Shown in pieces: positions 1-5,348 of a DNA stretch of 5,348 bases. Position numbers and translations under genes: made by a program. The DNA is from an uncultured Methylococcaceae bacterium (lineage in GTDB: Bacteria; Pseudomonadota; Gammaproteobacteria; Methylococcales; Methylomonadaceae). The notes under the pieces were generated by a model, which was given only the letters and a program-made list of their open reading frames with translations, had not been told where the DNA came from and did no database searches. The stretch spans positions 1 through 5,348 of the forward strand of contig CAJVYO010000126.1 in assembly GCA_913009515.1 (NCBI GenBank). The letters run 5' to 3'. How positions within the stretch are numbered: the stretch's first letter is position 1; each line of letters begins with the position of its first letter.

Positions 1-2816
1 CTTAAATCAACCCCTGATGCCCGCTGAGATTTAGCAAATGCTTCACCAAAGGTTTTACCTACCCCCATCACTTCACCGGTTGATTTCATTTCAGGGCCGA
101 GCAAAGGATCAACGCCTGGAAATTTAACAAACGGAAATACCGCCTCTTTCACCGAGAAATAATCAGGAATACATTCTTTAGTAATACCCTGTTCTTTTAA
201 GGATTTACCTGCCATACATAAGGCTGCAATTTTTGCTAACGGATAACCGGTGGCTTTTGATACAAAAGGTGCAGTACGTGATGCTCTAGGATTAACCTCT
301 AAAACATAAATAGTTTCACCTTGAATCGCAAACTGAGTATTCATTAAACCACGCACGCCCAAAGCTTCGGCCATTTGTCCCACTTGAACACGTAATTTAT
401 CTTGTATGTGTTGCGGCAAATCATACGGCGGAATCGAACACGCTGAATCACCAGAATGCACGCCTGCTTGCTCAACATGCTGCATTAAACCGCCAATTAA
501 TAAGGTTTCGCCATCATAAATCGCATCGACATCCATCTCAATCGCATCATCTAAAAAGCGATCCAGTAATACCGGTGAATCATTAGAAACACTAATCGCT
601 TCTTTCATATAACGCACTAACGCTTCTTCGTTATACACAATTTCCATGCCTCGTCCGCCTAATACATACGAAGGACGCACCACTAAAGGATAGCCTAGCA
701 CTTTCGCTTCACTAATCGCTTGTTCCGTTGAACGTGCAGTACCATTCGGCGGCTGTTTGAGACCTAATTTATCAATTAATTTTTGAAAACGCTCGCGATC
801 TTCTGCTAAATCAATGGCATCAGGTGAGGTACCAATAATCGGTGCTCCCGCTGCTTCTAAATCACGGGCTAATTTCAACGGTGTTTGACCACCGTATTGC
901 ACAATCACCCCTTTCGGCTTTTCTAAATGGATAATTTCCAACACATCTTCAAAGGTTAGCGACTCAAAATATAAGCGATCTGAGGTATCAAAGTCAGTTG
1001 AAACCGTTTCAGGATTACAATTCACCATAATGGCTTCATAGCCCTCCTCACGTAGAGCTAACGCTGCATGCACACAGCAGTAATCAAACTCAATACCTTG
1101 GCCAATACGATTAGGCCCACCGCCTAAAATAATAATTTTTTCTTTGTCAGATACCCGTGCTTCACATTCTTGTTCATAAGTAGAATATAAATAAGCAGTA
1201 TCTGATGAAAATTCCGCCGCACACGAATCAATACGCTTATAAACAGGGCGAATAGCTTGCTCATGTCTAATTTTACGGACTTGTGATTCTTTGGTATCCA
1301 GTAATTTAGCTAAACGTGCATCCGAAAACCCTTTTTGCTTTAAACGAAATAATTCACCGTCTTTCAAGGTTGCTAAGGTTTTACTCGCCAATGATTTTTC
1401 AGTTAAAATCAAATCTTCAAGCTGTGCTAAAAACCAAGGGTCAATTTTGCTGGCTTCATGAATATCATCAAATGACATACCACTACGAAATGCATCTGCA
1501 ACATACCATAAACGCTGCGGCCCCGGATGACGCATTTCACGCTGCATCACATCAACCGCATCTTCATCCGATAAGTCAACTAACTCATCTAAGCCATCAA
1601 CACCGACTTCAAGCCCACGCAATGATTTTTGCAACGACTCTTGAAACGTACGTCCAATTGCCATCACTTCACCCACTGATTTCATCTGTGTCGTCAGACG
1701 ATCATCCGCTTGGGGAAATTTTTCAAAGGTAAAACGCGGCACTTTGGTGACCACATAATCAATTGTGGGTTCAAAGGAGGCAGGGGTTGCACCGCCGGTA
1801 ATTTCATTTTTTAACTCATCCAGCGTATAACCTACCGCTAATTTAGCGGCTACTTTTGCAATCGGAAAACCGGTTGCTTTTGAGGCTAATGCAGATGAAC
1901 GTGATACGCGGGGATTCATTTCAATAATCACCATACGGCCATCGTCAGGATTAATGGCCACCTGCACGTTAGATCCACCGGTATCTACTCCGATTTCACG
2001 CAAGACCGCTAATGAGACATTCCGTAAAATTTGATATTCTTTATCGGTTAGTGTTTGTGCTGGTGCAACAGTAATTGAATCGCCTGTATGCACACCCATC
2101 GGGTCAAAGTTTTCAATGGAACATATAATAATGCAATTATCTTTTTTATCACGTACCACCTCCATTTCGTATTCTTTCCAACCTAATACCGATTCTTCAA
2201 CCAGTAGTTCATTGGTCGGTGATAAATATAATCCCCGCTCACAAATTTCAACAAATTCTTCTTTATTGTAAGCAATTCCACCACCGCTGCCGCCCATGGT
2301 AAACGACGGACGAATAACCGTTGGATAACCGACTTCAGCCTGTGCGGCAAACGCTTCTTCCATAGTATGGGCTGTTTTAGAACGTGCGACTTCAAAGCCT
2401 AACCGCCCCATGGCATCATTAAATAATTGACGATCTTCAGCCATATTAATGGCTTCTTTGGTTGCACCAATCATTTCCACGCCGTATTTTTCTAATACGC
2501 CATGCTTATCTAAATCTAAGGCACAATTTAATGCAGTTTGCCCGCCCATCGTCGGTAGTACCGCGTCAGGGCGTTCTTTTTCAATAATTTTTTCAACAGT
2601 TTGCCAATCAATAGGCTCTATATAAATTGCATCCGCCATATCAGGGTCTGTCATAATCGTGGCAGGATTAGAATTGACCAAAATAATGCGGTAGCCTTCT
2701 TCACGCAATGCTTTACACGCTTGCGTACCTGAATAGTCAAATTCACAGGCTTGACCAATGACAATAGGCCCGGCGCCTAATAATAAAATGGATTTTATAT
2801 CGGTTCTTTTTGGCAT
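1..2816 (-). CDS. carB: Carbamoyl-phosphate synthetase large subunit, 3' end outside window
   Basis: This is the synthetase subunit that makes carbamoyl phosphate from bicarbonate, ammonia delivered by CarA and two ATP, feeding pyrimidine and arginine synthesis in the cytoplasm. The frame is open for 938 codons with no stop or frameshift and aligns almost without gaps to E. coli CarB (about 1073 residues, from memory). The first ATP-grasp half (about 1-400) has Arg129, Arg169, Glu215, Glu299 and Asn301, the same numbers as in E. coli. An oligomerisation region follows (about 403-552). The second ATP-grasp half starts near 553 with LGGGPNRIGQG and has Glu840 and Asn842, one less than E. coli because of a one-residue deletion at the junction. 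The missing 135 or so residues would be the allosteric MGS-like domain, so UMP and ornithine control cannot be judged. The ATG follows AAGAG with a 6-nt spacer, 20 bp after carA. Gly723 sits in a glycine-rich loop where E. coli has Ala. Confidence 0.98.
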   Translation of the reverse strand, partial: MPKRTDIKSILLLGAGPIVIGQACEFDYSGTQACKALREEGYRIILVNSNPATIMTDPDMADAIYIEPIDWQTVEKIIEKERPDAVLPTMGGQTALNCALDLDKHGVLEKYGVEMIGATKEAINMAEDRQLFNDAMGRLGFEVARSKTAHTMEEAFAAQAEVGYPTVIRPSFTMGGSGGGIAYNKEEFVEICERGLYLSPTNELLVEESVLGWKEYEMEVVRDKKDNCIIICSIENFDPMGVHTGDSITVAPAQTLTDKEYQILRNVSLAVLREIGVDTGGSNVQVAINPDDGRMVIIEMNPRVSRSSALASKATGFPIAKVAAKLAVGYTLDELKNEITGGATPASFEPTIDYVVTKVPRFTFEKFPQADDRLTTQMKSVGEVMAIGRTFQESLQKSLRGLEVGVDGLDELVDLSDEDAVDVMQREMRHPGPQRLWYVADAFRSGMSFDDIHEASKIDPWFLAQLEDLILTEKSLASKTLATLKDGELFRLKQKGFSDARLAKLLDTKESQVRKIRHEQAIRPVYKRIDSCAAEFSSDTAYLYSTYEQECEARVSDKEKIIILGGGPNRIGQGIEFDYCCVHAALALREEGYEAIMVNCNPETVSTDFDTSDRLYFESLTFEDVLEIIHLEKPKGVIVQYGGQTPLKLARDLEAAGAPIIGTSPDAIDLAEDRERFQKLIDKLGLKQPPNGTARSTEQAISEAKVLGYPLVVRPSYVLGGRGMEIVYNEEALVRYMKEAISVSNDSPVLLDRFLDDAIEMDVDAIYDGETLLIGGLMQHVEQAGVHSGDSACSIPPYDLPQHIQDKLRVQVGQMAEALGVRGLMNTQFAIQGETIYVLEVNPRASRTAPFVSKATGYPLAKIAALCMAGKSLKEQGITKECIPDYFSVKEAVFPFVKFPGVDPLLGPEMKSTGEVMGVGKTFGEAFAKSQRASGVDL

Positions 2817-2836
2817 AGTAATCTCTTAAACGGCAA

Positions 2837-3964
2837 TTATTTCGCGTTGTTCATCATGTCGATAAAATCATCAAATAATGATTCTACATCTTGCGGACCA
2901 GGACTTGCTTCCGGGTGACCTTGAAAGCTCATTGCGGCAGTATCCGTCCGTTTAATCCCTTGTAAACTACCATCAAATAAAGAATGAAAGGTCATTTCAA
3001 CATTATCAGGCAAAGTACTCGCATCAACTGCAAAGCCATGATTTTGACTGCTAATCATCACCCGTCCCGTTGATTTTTCTTGTACTGGATGATTAGCACC
3101 ATGATGACCAAATTTCATTTTTTCAGTTTTTGCACCACACGCAAGCGCTAATAATTGATGCCCTAAGCAAATACCAAATATCGGTATTTTTTGTTCTAAA
3201 ATCGTTTTTATCGCTGCCACAGCATAAGTACATGGCTCAGGATCACCGGGTCCATTGGATAAAAATACGCCATCTGGATTCATTGCTAATACATCAGCCG
3301 CAGGTGTTGTTGCGGGTACAACTGTCACGCGGCAACCTCTATTGGCTAACAAGCGTAAAATATTACGTTTCACCCCAAAATCATAAGCCACCACATGTTT
3401 ACTTAAGTTTTCCGCAGGTAAATGCCCTTGCTGTAAAGTCCACGTATTTTCAGTCCATTCATAAGCCGTTTTTGTGGTCACAGCTTGTGCTAAATCGAGA
3501 CCTTTTAAGCCTGAAAAATTGTCTATCGCTGCTTTTGCTTGAGCTTCATCAATATTTTCACCCGCAATAATGCACCCTCGCTGGGCACCTTTATCACGCA
3601 ATAAACGCGTTAATTGACGGGTATCAATGTCAGCAATCGCTACCACATTATTATCTTGTAAATACTGGGCTAAACTTTTCTCAGAACGCCAGCTACTCGC
3701 TAACAGCGGTAAATCACGAATCACTAGACCACTCGCAAACACTGATGATGATTCATTATCGTCATCAGTTGTCCCCACATTACCCACATGCGGATAGGTT
3801 AATGTCACAATTTGTTTAGCATAAGAAGGGTCGCTCAGAATTTCCTGATAACCTGTCATAGAAGTATTAAATACCACTTCTCCCGCGGAACAGCCATCCG
3901 CGCCAATGGACACACCATTAAATACGGTGCCATCCTCTAACATCAATAGTGCAGGTTTGTTCAA
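2837..3964 (-). CDS. carA: Carbamoyl-phosphate synthetase small (glutaminase) subunit
   Basis: This subunit hydrolyses glutamine and passes the ammonia through a tunnel to CarB. The protein is complete at 375 residues, against about 382 in E. coli. Its N-terminal CarA-specific domain (about 1-150, opening with LMLEDGTVFNG) is followed by a class I glutamine amidotransferase domain (about 190-372). The catalytic triad is visible: nucleophile Cys266 in GICLGHQ, and His350 and Glu352 in QGHPEASPGP. SNGPGDP at 236-242 lies near the oxyanion site. The start is TTG: the next in-frame upstream codons are ATT and then the stop TGA, so no ATG or GTG start is available upstream, and AAGGTG lies 7 nt before the TTG. 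E. coli carA also starts at UUG. The gene is followed after 20 bp by carB, and the two are surely one operon. Regulation probably acts in the 158-bp leader, which holds hairpins and a candidate attenuator. Nothing in the protein looks defective. Confidence 0.98.
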   Translation of the reverse strand: MNKPALLMLEDGTVFNGVSIGADGCSAGEVVFNTSMTGYQEILSDPSYAKQIVTLTYPHVGNVGTTDDDNESSSVFASGLVIRDLPLLASSWRSEKSLAQYLQDNNVVAIADIDTRQLTRLLRDKGAQRGCIIAGENIDEAQAKAAIDNFSGLKGLDLAQAVTTKTAYEWTENTWTLQQGHLPAENLSKHVVAYDFGVKRNILRLLANRGCRVTVVPATTPAADVLAMNPDGVFLSNGPGDPEPCTYAVAAIKTILEQKIPIFGICLGHQLLALACGAKTEKMKFGHHGANHPVQEKSTGRVMISSQNHGFAVDASTLPDNVEMTFHSLFDGSLQGIKRTDTAAMSFQGHPEASPGPQDVESLFDDFIDMMNNAK

Positions 3965-3971
3965 AATTCAT

Positions 3972-3977
3972 CACCTT
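3972..3977 (-). promoter_or_regulatory. Shine-Dalgarno site that fixes the carA TTG start
   Basis: On the minus strand AAGGTG is followed by 7 nt and then TTG. The spacing suits that TTG. The nearer ATG (3971-3969) is in another frame, sits too close to the site and would give only a short peptide. The stop codon of the candidate leader ORF (TAA, 3978-3976) overlaps the first bases of this site, so any ribosome finishing the leader would stop on top of it. Confidence 0.8.
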
Positions 3978-4053
3978 AAATGTACAAAACGGGAGCAGCC
4001 TTGCGACATCTCCCGTTTATAAAATAAATAGACTCCAAACTCTTTAGAGCCAT
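3976..4053 (-). CDS. Possible 25-codon leader peptide upstream of carA
   Basis: This is an ATG-started ORF of 25 codons, beginning MALKSLES and ending APVLYI, with a TAA stop inside the carA Shine-Dalgarno. It runs through the U-rich tract and the whole strong hairpin at 3987-4018. That is the arrangement expected of a pyrL-like leader peptide, whose translation keeps a terminator from folding. Against this, no convincing Shine-Dalgarno lies before its ATG (the bases there are AT-rich), and an ORF this short can arise by chance. It has no homologue I recognise, so it is listed as a candidate only. Confidence 0.25.
   Translation of the reverse strand: MALKSLESIYFINGRCRKAAPVLYI
3987..4018 (-). 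terminator. Strong hairpin with U-run before carA: terminator or attenuator
   Basis: On the minus strand AAACGGGAG pairs perfectly with CTCCCGTTT (9 bp, six of them the CGGGAG/CTCCCG core). Inside, a 2x2 internal loop (A-G, U-U) is followed by a 3-bp stem GUC/GGC closed by a GCAA tetraloop of the stable GNRA class. All 32 nt are therefore accounted for symmetrically. The right arm continues as TTTTG, so the U-run is only four bases, which is short for an efficient terminator. The hairpin ends 9 nt before the carA Shine-Dalgarno and does not cover it. It could end the nadC-flavin reductase transcript, attenuate carAB, or do both. The U-rich tract just upstream favours an attenuator. No mechanism is proven from sequence. 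Confidence 0.6.
4019..4030 (-). other. U-rich tract before the carA hairpin
   Basis: In the minus-strand RNA this 12-nt linker reads UAUUUAUUUUAU and consists only of A and U. It lies directly before the strong hairpin. In the enterobacterial pyrBI leader a U-rich tract before the attenuator makes polymerase pause when UTP is scarce. A similar role here is inference from position and composition. It may also be plain AT-rich intergenic sequence. Confidence 0.3.
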
Positions 4054-4069
4054 TCAGAAAAATCTGAAT
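4031..4069 (-). repeat. Two abutting inverted repeats in the carA leader
   Basis: Reading the minus strand, ATTCAG and CTGAAT (4069-4064 and 4057-4052) form a 6-bp stem with a 6-nt loop. Immediately after, GGCTC and GAGTC (4051-4047 and 4035-4031) can form a 5-bp stem including one G-U pair, with an 11-nt loop. The two elements touch without a spacer, so they could stack in RNA. Neither is followed by a U-run. The first could instead be a binding site in DNA. The second is weak on its own. Confidence 0.35.
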
Positions 4070-4097
4070 ATTGTGCTTAATTTTACTGAATTTTCAC
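4070..4097 (-). promoter_or_regulatory. Weak candidate promoter for carAB
   Basis: On the minus strand GTGAAA (4097-4092) and CACAAT (4075-4070) match four of six positions of the sigma-70 -35 and -10 consensus, with a 16-bp spacer. A start about 7 nt downstream would give a leader carrying all three hairpins. The match is poor and AT-rich sequence makes such pairs common. carAB may instead be reached by read-through from nadC or by another promoter. Confidence 0.2.
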
Positions 4098-4122
4098 AGC
4101 TGGGTCATTAATATTTTTTTAT

Positions 4123-4944
4123 TCACTTTATAGTTTTTTTAAGACAGCTGATCAAATGCTCAATTTCATCATAATTAATCGCTACAAACGCCACCCCAAT
4201 TTGATAATTATTGGCCGCTAAACGACGTGAATAAATAATACGTCCTTTTAATTTGAATTCATTCAATGCTATCTCTATTTCAATAGGCTTGCCACTGTCA
4301 TCAATAAAATCACTGTGCGGTGATATTTGATTACGTTCATCCGCGCCGCAACTAAAACCTAATCCTGTATGAGAAATATTTAATAAGGTCATACTAAATG
4401 ACTGCTGGGTCTCTAAAACATCTACTTTTGCAGATAAATTTACATTAATTCTAGGGCTAATACGGCGGCTTGCGTATAAATCACTGCTTTTATCCATATT
4501 GCCGGTTTCAGCATATAACATCGGGTAGCCCTTATTTAATAAGCCTGAATCAACGACCTCACAAATAAATAATTGATGGTCACCTGCAGCCGTTTCTGAG
4601 GATACTTTACAATCAAAATATACCAAACTTTCTTGTAAAATAGGCGCACCGGTGACACCTGTTTGCCAATCACCAACCCCCATTTTATTCGTATTACCTG
4701 ACTGCCCAAAATGCCCGGCTAAATCATGTTGTTGCTTATTAAGCACATTAACACTACAAACACCCTTAGCCTTTAATAGCTGGTAAGAATGATGCTTGGG
4801 ATTAATACTAATGGCAATTAAAACCGGTGAAAAAGAAACTTGCATCACCCATGCGGCCGTAAAAGCATGTGTTTTCTTACCATCAGTCACCCCGACAATA
4901 TAAACACCCTGGGTTATTTGTGTCAGCAAGGTTTCTATTTTCAT
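4123..4944 (-). CDS. Flavin reductase-like domain fused to a PilZ domain
   Basis: This is a complete 273-residue protein with no signal peptide or membrane segment visible, so probably cytoplasmic. Residues 1 to about 150 look like the Flavin_Reduct FMN-binding split barrel: THAFTAAWVMQVSFSPVLIA near 25-44, a SVNVL strand at 64-68, and GDHQLFICEV at 121-130 with the GDH signature. Residues about 158-270 look like a PilZ domain, the common cyclic-di-GMP receptor. Arg161 and Arg165 form RxxxR, and Asn189, Ser191 and Gly194 form NxSxxG, so the ligand motifs are intact. Single-domain flavin reductases are usually 160-190 residues, so the length fits a fusion. The natural inference is a flavin-binding or flavin-reducing protein whose activity or partner responds to cyclic-di-GMP. 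The substrate is unknown and NAD(P)H use is not shown. The ATG lies 9 bp after nadC with only a weak TAGG before it, suggesting translational coupling. The C-terminal end is A-rich, and no terminator lies immediately after it. Confidence 0.88.
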   Translation of the reverse strand: MKIETLLTQITQGVYIVGVTDGKKTHAFTAAWVMQVSFSPVLIAISINPKHHSYQLLKAKGVCSVNVLNKQQHDLAGHFGQSGNTNKMGVGDWQTGVTGAPILQESLVYFDCKVSSETAAGDHQLFICEVVDSGLLNKGYPMLYAETGNMDKSSDLYASRRISPRINVNLSAKVDVLETQQSFSMTLLNISHTGLGFSCGADERNQISPHSDFIDDSGKPIEIEIALNEFKLKGRIIYSRRLAANNYQIGVAFVAINYDEIEHLISCLKKTIK

Positions 4945-4953
4945 AAGCCTAAT

Positions 4954-5348
4954 TTAATCATCAATCAAATCAATACGCATCGATAAATCAATCGCTTGAA
5001 TATTTTTAGTTAACGCCCCAATTGAAATATAATCCACCCCTGTCGCGGCAATGTCTGCAATAGAGTCTAAGCCAATATTGCCAGAGGCTTCTAATTCAAT
5101 ATTGCCTGCTACCTGTTCAACCGCCGTCACTAACTCAGCGACTGAAAAATTATCGAGCATAATGCGGTCAGGCTGTGCCGCAATCGCTTCCGTCAATTCA
5201 GCAAAGGTTTCTACTTCCACTTCTAGCAATTTATCGCTGATTTGACGAGCTTTCGCAATCGCTTTCGCAATCGATCCCGCAGCCATAATATGATTTTCTT
5301 TAATTAAAAACGCATCATACAAACCGATACGGTGATTAACACAGCCGC
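4954..5348 (-). CDS. nadC: Quinolinate phosphoribosyltransferase, 5' end outside window
   Basis: This enzyme converts quinolinate and PRPP to nicotinate mononucleotide, CO2 and pyrophosphate, the entry step from de novo quinolinate into NAD. Only the last 130 codons and the TAA are present, roughly the C-terminal 45 percent of a protein of about 297 residues in E. coli. The visible part is the alpha/beta-barrel catalytic region: NHRIGLYDAFLIKENHI, then VEVET, IMLDNF, SGNIGLDSI and GVDYISIGALTKNIQAIDLS. The His-Arg and Lys of the first block, the Glu of VEVE and the Asp of MLDN match residues known in the family to bind quinolinate, PRPP or metal. The frame stays open to the window edge. The TTG at 5322 is the internal leucine of RIGLYDAF and not a start. 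The end, IDLIDD, is a few residues longer than in E. coli. The next gene starts 9 bp later in the same frame. Confidence 0.96.
   Translation of the reverse strand, partial: GCVNHRIGLYDAFLIKENHIMAAGSIAKAIAKARQISDKLLEVEVETFAELTEAIAAQPDRIMLDNFSVAELVTAVEQVAGNIELEASGNIGLDSIADIAATGVDYISIGALTKNIQAIDLSMRIDLIDD
5249..5272 (-). repeat. 12-bp tandem duplication inside nadC
   Basis: The + strand unit GCTTTCGCAATC occurs twice head to tail. It encodes the repeated tetrapeptide in SIAKAIAKAR. The E. coli protein has the same length here (GSVRQAVEKA, from memory), so the repeat has not lengthened the protein and is probably a chance or codon-driven similarity in a helix. Confidence 0.7.

Noticed and set aside
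1316..1732. A 138-codon open frame on the + strand
   Set aside because: It lies wholly antisense to the conserved carB frame, and its His- and Leu-rich translation resembles no protein family. It is a shadow of carB.
2183..2395. A 70-codon open frame on the minus strand
   Set aside because: It is in a different frame from carB but inside its most conserved ATP-grasp region, with a basic, low-quality translation. It is a shadow.
3130..3570. A 146-codon open frame on the + strand
   Set aside because: It is antisense to the carA glutaminase domain, which is fully conserved, and has no recognisable domain or ribosome site.
4014..4020. TATAAA as a -10 promoter element for carA
   Set aside because: It matches five of six bases, but no -35 element lies 16-18 bp upstream, and a start there would fall inside the left arm of the strong hairpin.
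4052..4100. ArgR-type boxes upstream of carA (TGAAT and ATTCA half-sites)
   Set aside because: Two CTGAAT copies 22 bp apart and one ATTCA are present, but none forms a full TGAAT-4 bp-ATTCA box, and the spacing between half-sites does not match paired boxes. AT-rich sequence explains them.
4134..4140. A run of seven A (minus strand) near the end of the PilZ gene as a programmed slippage site
   Set aside because: The frame does not fit a classic X XXY YYZ heptamer, and slipping would change only the last few residues.
4108..4140. T-rich + strand stretch as a terminator
   Set aside because: No + strand gene precedes it, and for the minus-strand gene it reads as A-rich with no stem, so it cannot serve as an intrinsic terminator.
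5051..5245. A 64-codon Ser-rich open frame on the + strand
   Set aside because: It is antisense to conserved nadC, and its composition is that of reverse-complemented coding sequence.
5320..5322. TTG as a possible nadC start
   Set aside because: Upstream codons up to the window edge continue the conserved NadC sequence (NHRIG), so this is an internal leucine and the true start lies outside.

Overview
The window reads as ordinary chromosomal DNA from a moderately AT-rich gammaproteobacterium. The visible CarA, CarB and NadC proteins align closely, from memory, with the Escherichia coli proteins, and the CarB catalytic residues fall at almost the same numbers. A finer placement (for example a methanotroph or sulfur oxidiser) cannot be supported from the sequence alone. 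Every convincing gene lies on the minus strand, so transcription runs from high to low coordinates.

In transcription order: (1) the 3' part of nadC (5348 to 4954, 5' end outside the window), for quinolinate phosphoribosyltransferase of NAD synthesis. (2) After 9 bp and in the same reading frame, a 273-residue protein joining an N-terminal flavin-reductase-like FMN-binding domain to a C-terminal PilZ domain with intact cyclic-di-GMP motifs (4944 to 4123). (3) A 158-bp non-coding leader (4122 to 3965) with three possible RNA hairpins, a U-rich tract and a 25-codon ORF that crosses the strongest hairpin and stops inside the carA Shine-Dalgarno. (4) carA (3964 to 2837, TTG start), the glutaminase subunit of carbamoyl-phosphate synthetase. 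(5) After 20 bp, carB (2816 to 1, 3' end outside the window), the synthetase subunit, cut almost exactly where its C-terminal allosteric domain should begin.

CarA releases ammonia from glutamine. CarB uses it with bicarbonate and two ATP to make carbamoyl phosphate for pyrimidines and arginine. nadC and the flavin reductase-PilZ gene probably share a transcript. Whether that transcript continues into carAB depends on the hairpin just upstream of carA, which could be a terminator, an attenuator or both.

The parts most worth following up are the flavin reductase-PilZ fusion, which suggests a redox enzyme read by cyclic-di-GMP, and the carA leader, whose layout resembles the pyrBI type of pyrimidine attenuation. 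No mobile element, CRISPR array, tRNA or rRNA was recognised, and no gene-free stretch exceeds 158 bp.
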